Assembly (NCBI GenBank): GCA_027486155.1
Contig: JAIXPR010000358.1
Coordinates: forward strand, 1 to 12,461
DNA: 12,461 nucleotides
Origin: Pseudomonadota bacterium
Lineage (GTDB): Bacteria; Bdellovibrionota_C; UBA2361; OMII01
Direction of reading: 5' to 3'
Position 1 is the first letter of the stretch; each line of letters opens with the position of its first letter. Positions 11,514-12,461 of the stretch are shown in pieces. A program made the position numbers and the translations under genes. The notes below the pieces were generated by a model. The model worked only from the letters and a program-made list of their open reading frames with translations. It did no database searches and had not been told where the DNA came from.

Positions 11514-12461
11514 ATGGGAACGAAGATGAAATACCACCCCCACGGGAGCGTGTTGTTTTGTACCTTTAGCCTTGAGGAGGGATTGCTGCTCTTAGCTAAT
11601 CCACTCTGTCAGGCTATTGTGAAGACCTGCCTGGCGCGAGCATGCGAGCTGTATCCCGTTCGTATCAGCCACATTATTGTAGAGGGTACCCACATCCACC
11701 TCGTTCTCGTGGTGATTAATCCCGACCACGTTGAGTCATTCTTCCGTCATTTCAAGACGGACTCAGCGCACATGATTAACGGGCTCCTCGGACGAAGTAA
11801 GAGGACCGTATGGTGCGAGGGATACGATAGTCCGATCGTGCTTACCCCAAAGAGAGCTCTCATAGCCATAGCCTACCTTTATGCCAATCCAGCCAAAGAC
11901 AACCTAGAAACCTCGATCGAAAGGTATCCCGGGTTCTCCTCCTGGAAGATGTTTCAATCAGGCGACCATACCCGTTATTGGAAGCGGCTCAGGCGTCCGC
12001 AGTTCACCACTATCACACGAGATGCCAACAACTTGAGGGGGTATACCAAGCGTGCGGAAGAGATCTTAGCCTCATCCGATGAGATGCAGACGTTTACCCT
12101 TCAACCGAATGCGTGGATGGAAGCATTTGGCTATAACTCTCTCGAGCAACAGCAGAGAATTAATGAGCATCTCATCGCTCGTATCAGATTGCTTGAGGAG
12201 CGCGCTGAGAGGAAGAGAGTGCGGGAGAAGAAGCGCGTACTCGGTAGAGACAGGCTTCTTTCACAGGTCCTCGATACCACATATCGCCCCAGACGAAAGG
12301 GACGGCGTATGTGGTGTCTCTCTGAACGACGCAGTGTGCGCGTCGAGTTTATACGATTTTTCAAGGCGCTCATGCACAAGGCGCGAGCGGTTCGAGAGAA
12401 GTGGAAGCTTGGGGATGTTACGGTTCCGTATCCCCCAGGGTTGTATCCACCATCGATGCCA
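11514..12461 (+). CDS. REP-associated-type Y1 (HUH) transposase, 3' end outside window
   Basis: An open frame of 316 codons runs off the right edge. Residues 50-65 read RISHIIVEGTHIHLVL, the HUH metal-binding motif (H60, H62), and residues 118-130 read AIAYLYANPAKDN, matching the YI.NP segment that carries the catalytic Tyr, here Y121. This is the IS200-like Y1 fold of RAYTs, single-strand transposases that act on REP hairpins. YPGFSSWKMF (138-147) and LRRPQF follow, typical of the family. Beyond about residue 165 a long C-terminal part is basic and probably helical (EERAERKRVREKKR) and ends PYPPGLYPPSMP, near the expected end of such proteins. ATG 11514 follows an in-frame TAG; ATG 11526, preceded by GGGA, is an alternative start. 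No flanking terminal repeats are visible inside the window. Confidence 0.85.
   Translation, partial: MGTKMKYHPHGSVLFCTFSLEEGLLLLANPLCQAIVKTCLARACELYPVRISHIIVEGTHIHLVLVVINPDHVESFFRHFKTDSAHMINGLLGRSKRTVWCEGYDSPIVLTPKRALIAIAYLYANPAKDNLETSIERYPGFSSWKMFQSGDHTRYWKRLRRPQFTTITRDANNLRGYTKRAEEILASSDEMQTFTLQPNAWMEAFGYNSLEQQQRINEHLIARIRLLEERAERKRVREKKRVLGRDRLLSQVLDTTYRPRRKGRRMWCLSERRSVRVEFIRFFKALMHKARAVREKWKLGDVTVPYPPGLYPPSMP

Overview
The window is a stretch of about 55% GC from a Gram-negative bacterium. The evidence is a lipopolysaccharide-heptose type enzyme (HldE-like plus GmhB domains), an Hsp15-type S4 protein, a Trp-codon leader peptide in front of trpE, and a histidine-kinase module of the kind common in Proteobacteria and delta-proteobacterial relatives. 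I cannot name the genus. Genes are tightly packed on both strands, and the only mobile-element gene sits at the right edge.

Left part (1-3055, minus strand): the window opens in trpG, which overlaps the end of trpE by ATGA. Upstream of trpE is a 23-codon ORF with three Trp codons (trpL) that has no 5' UTR if the visible promoter is used, followed by a leader with small hairpins, a 21-bp tandem repeat and no U-tract. Further upstream are a nested inverted-repeat structure and an unrecognised 255-aa gene.

Middle (3056-7067): a small four-helix membrane protein with a GTG start and an hslR-like gene run rightward. They converge with rnhB-yraN, which run leftward and overlap by 91 bp. After a 421-bp spacer holding a REP-like inverted pair of GC-rich 29-mers come a small unrecognised gene and a LOG/TIGR00730 family gene, 20 bp apart.

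Right part (7068-12461): a 487-aa minus-strand protein looks like an ABC ATPase domain that has lost its catalytic motifs, followed by one membrane segment and a disordered tail. Next is a peroxiredoxin (AhpC type) with a clear terminator. Divergent from it, with an apparently shared -35 region, is the most striking gene: a 613-aa fusion of a heptose-phosphate nucleotidyltransferase domain, a GmhB-type phosphatase domain and a histidine-kinase-like module whose phosphoacceptor His position is Ala while the ATP-binding boxes are intact. The window ends inside a Y1 (HUH) REP-associated-type transposase, which could be related to the REP-like pair at 5547-5644.

Functional themes: tryptophan biosynthesis with leader-peptide control; housekeeping nucleic-acid enzymes; peroxide defence; and an envelope-sugar enzyme that may have acquired a nucleotide-sensing or signalling domain. 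The two best candidates for undescribed biology are the heptose enzyme-pseudokinase fusion and the membrane-anchored pseudo-ABC protein.
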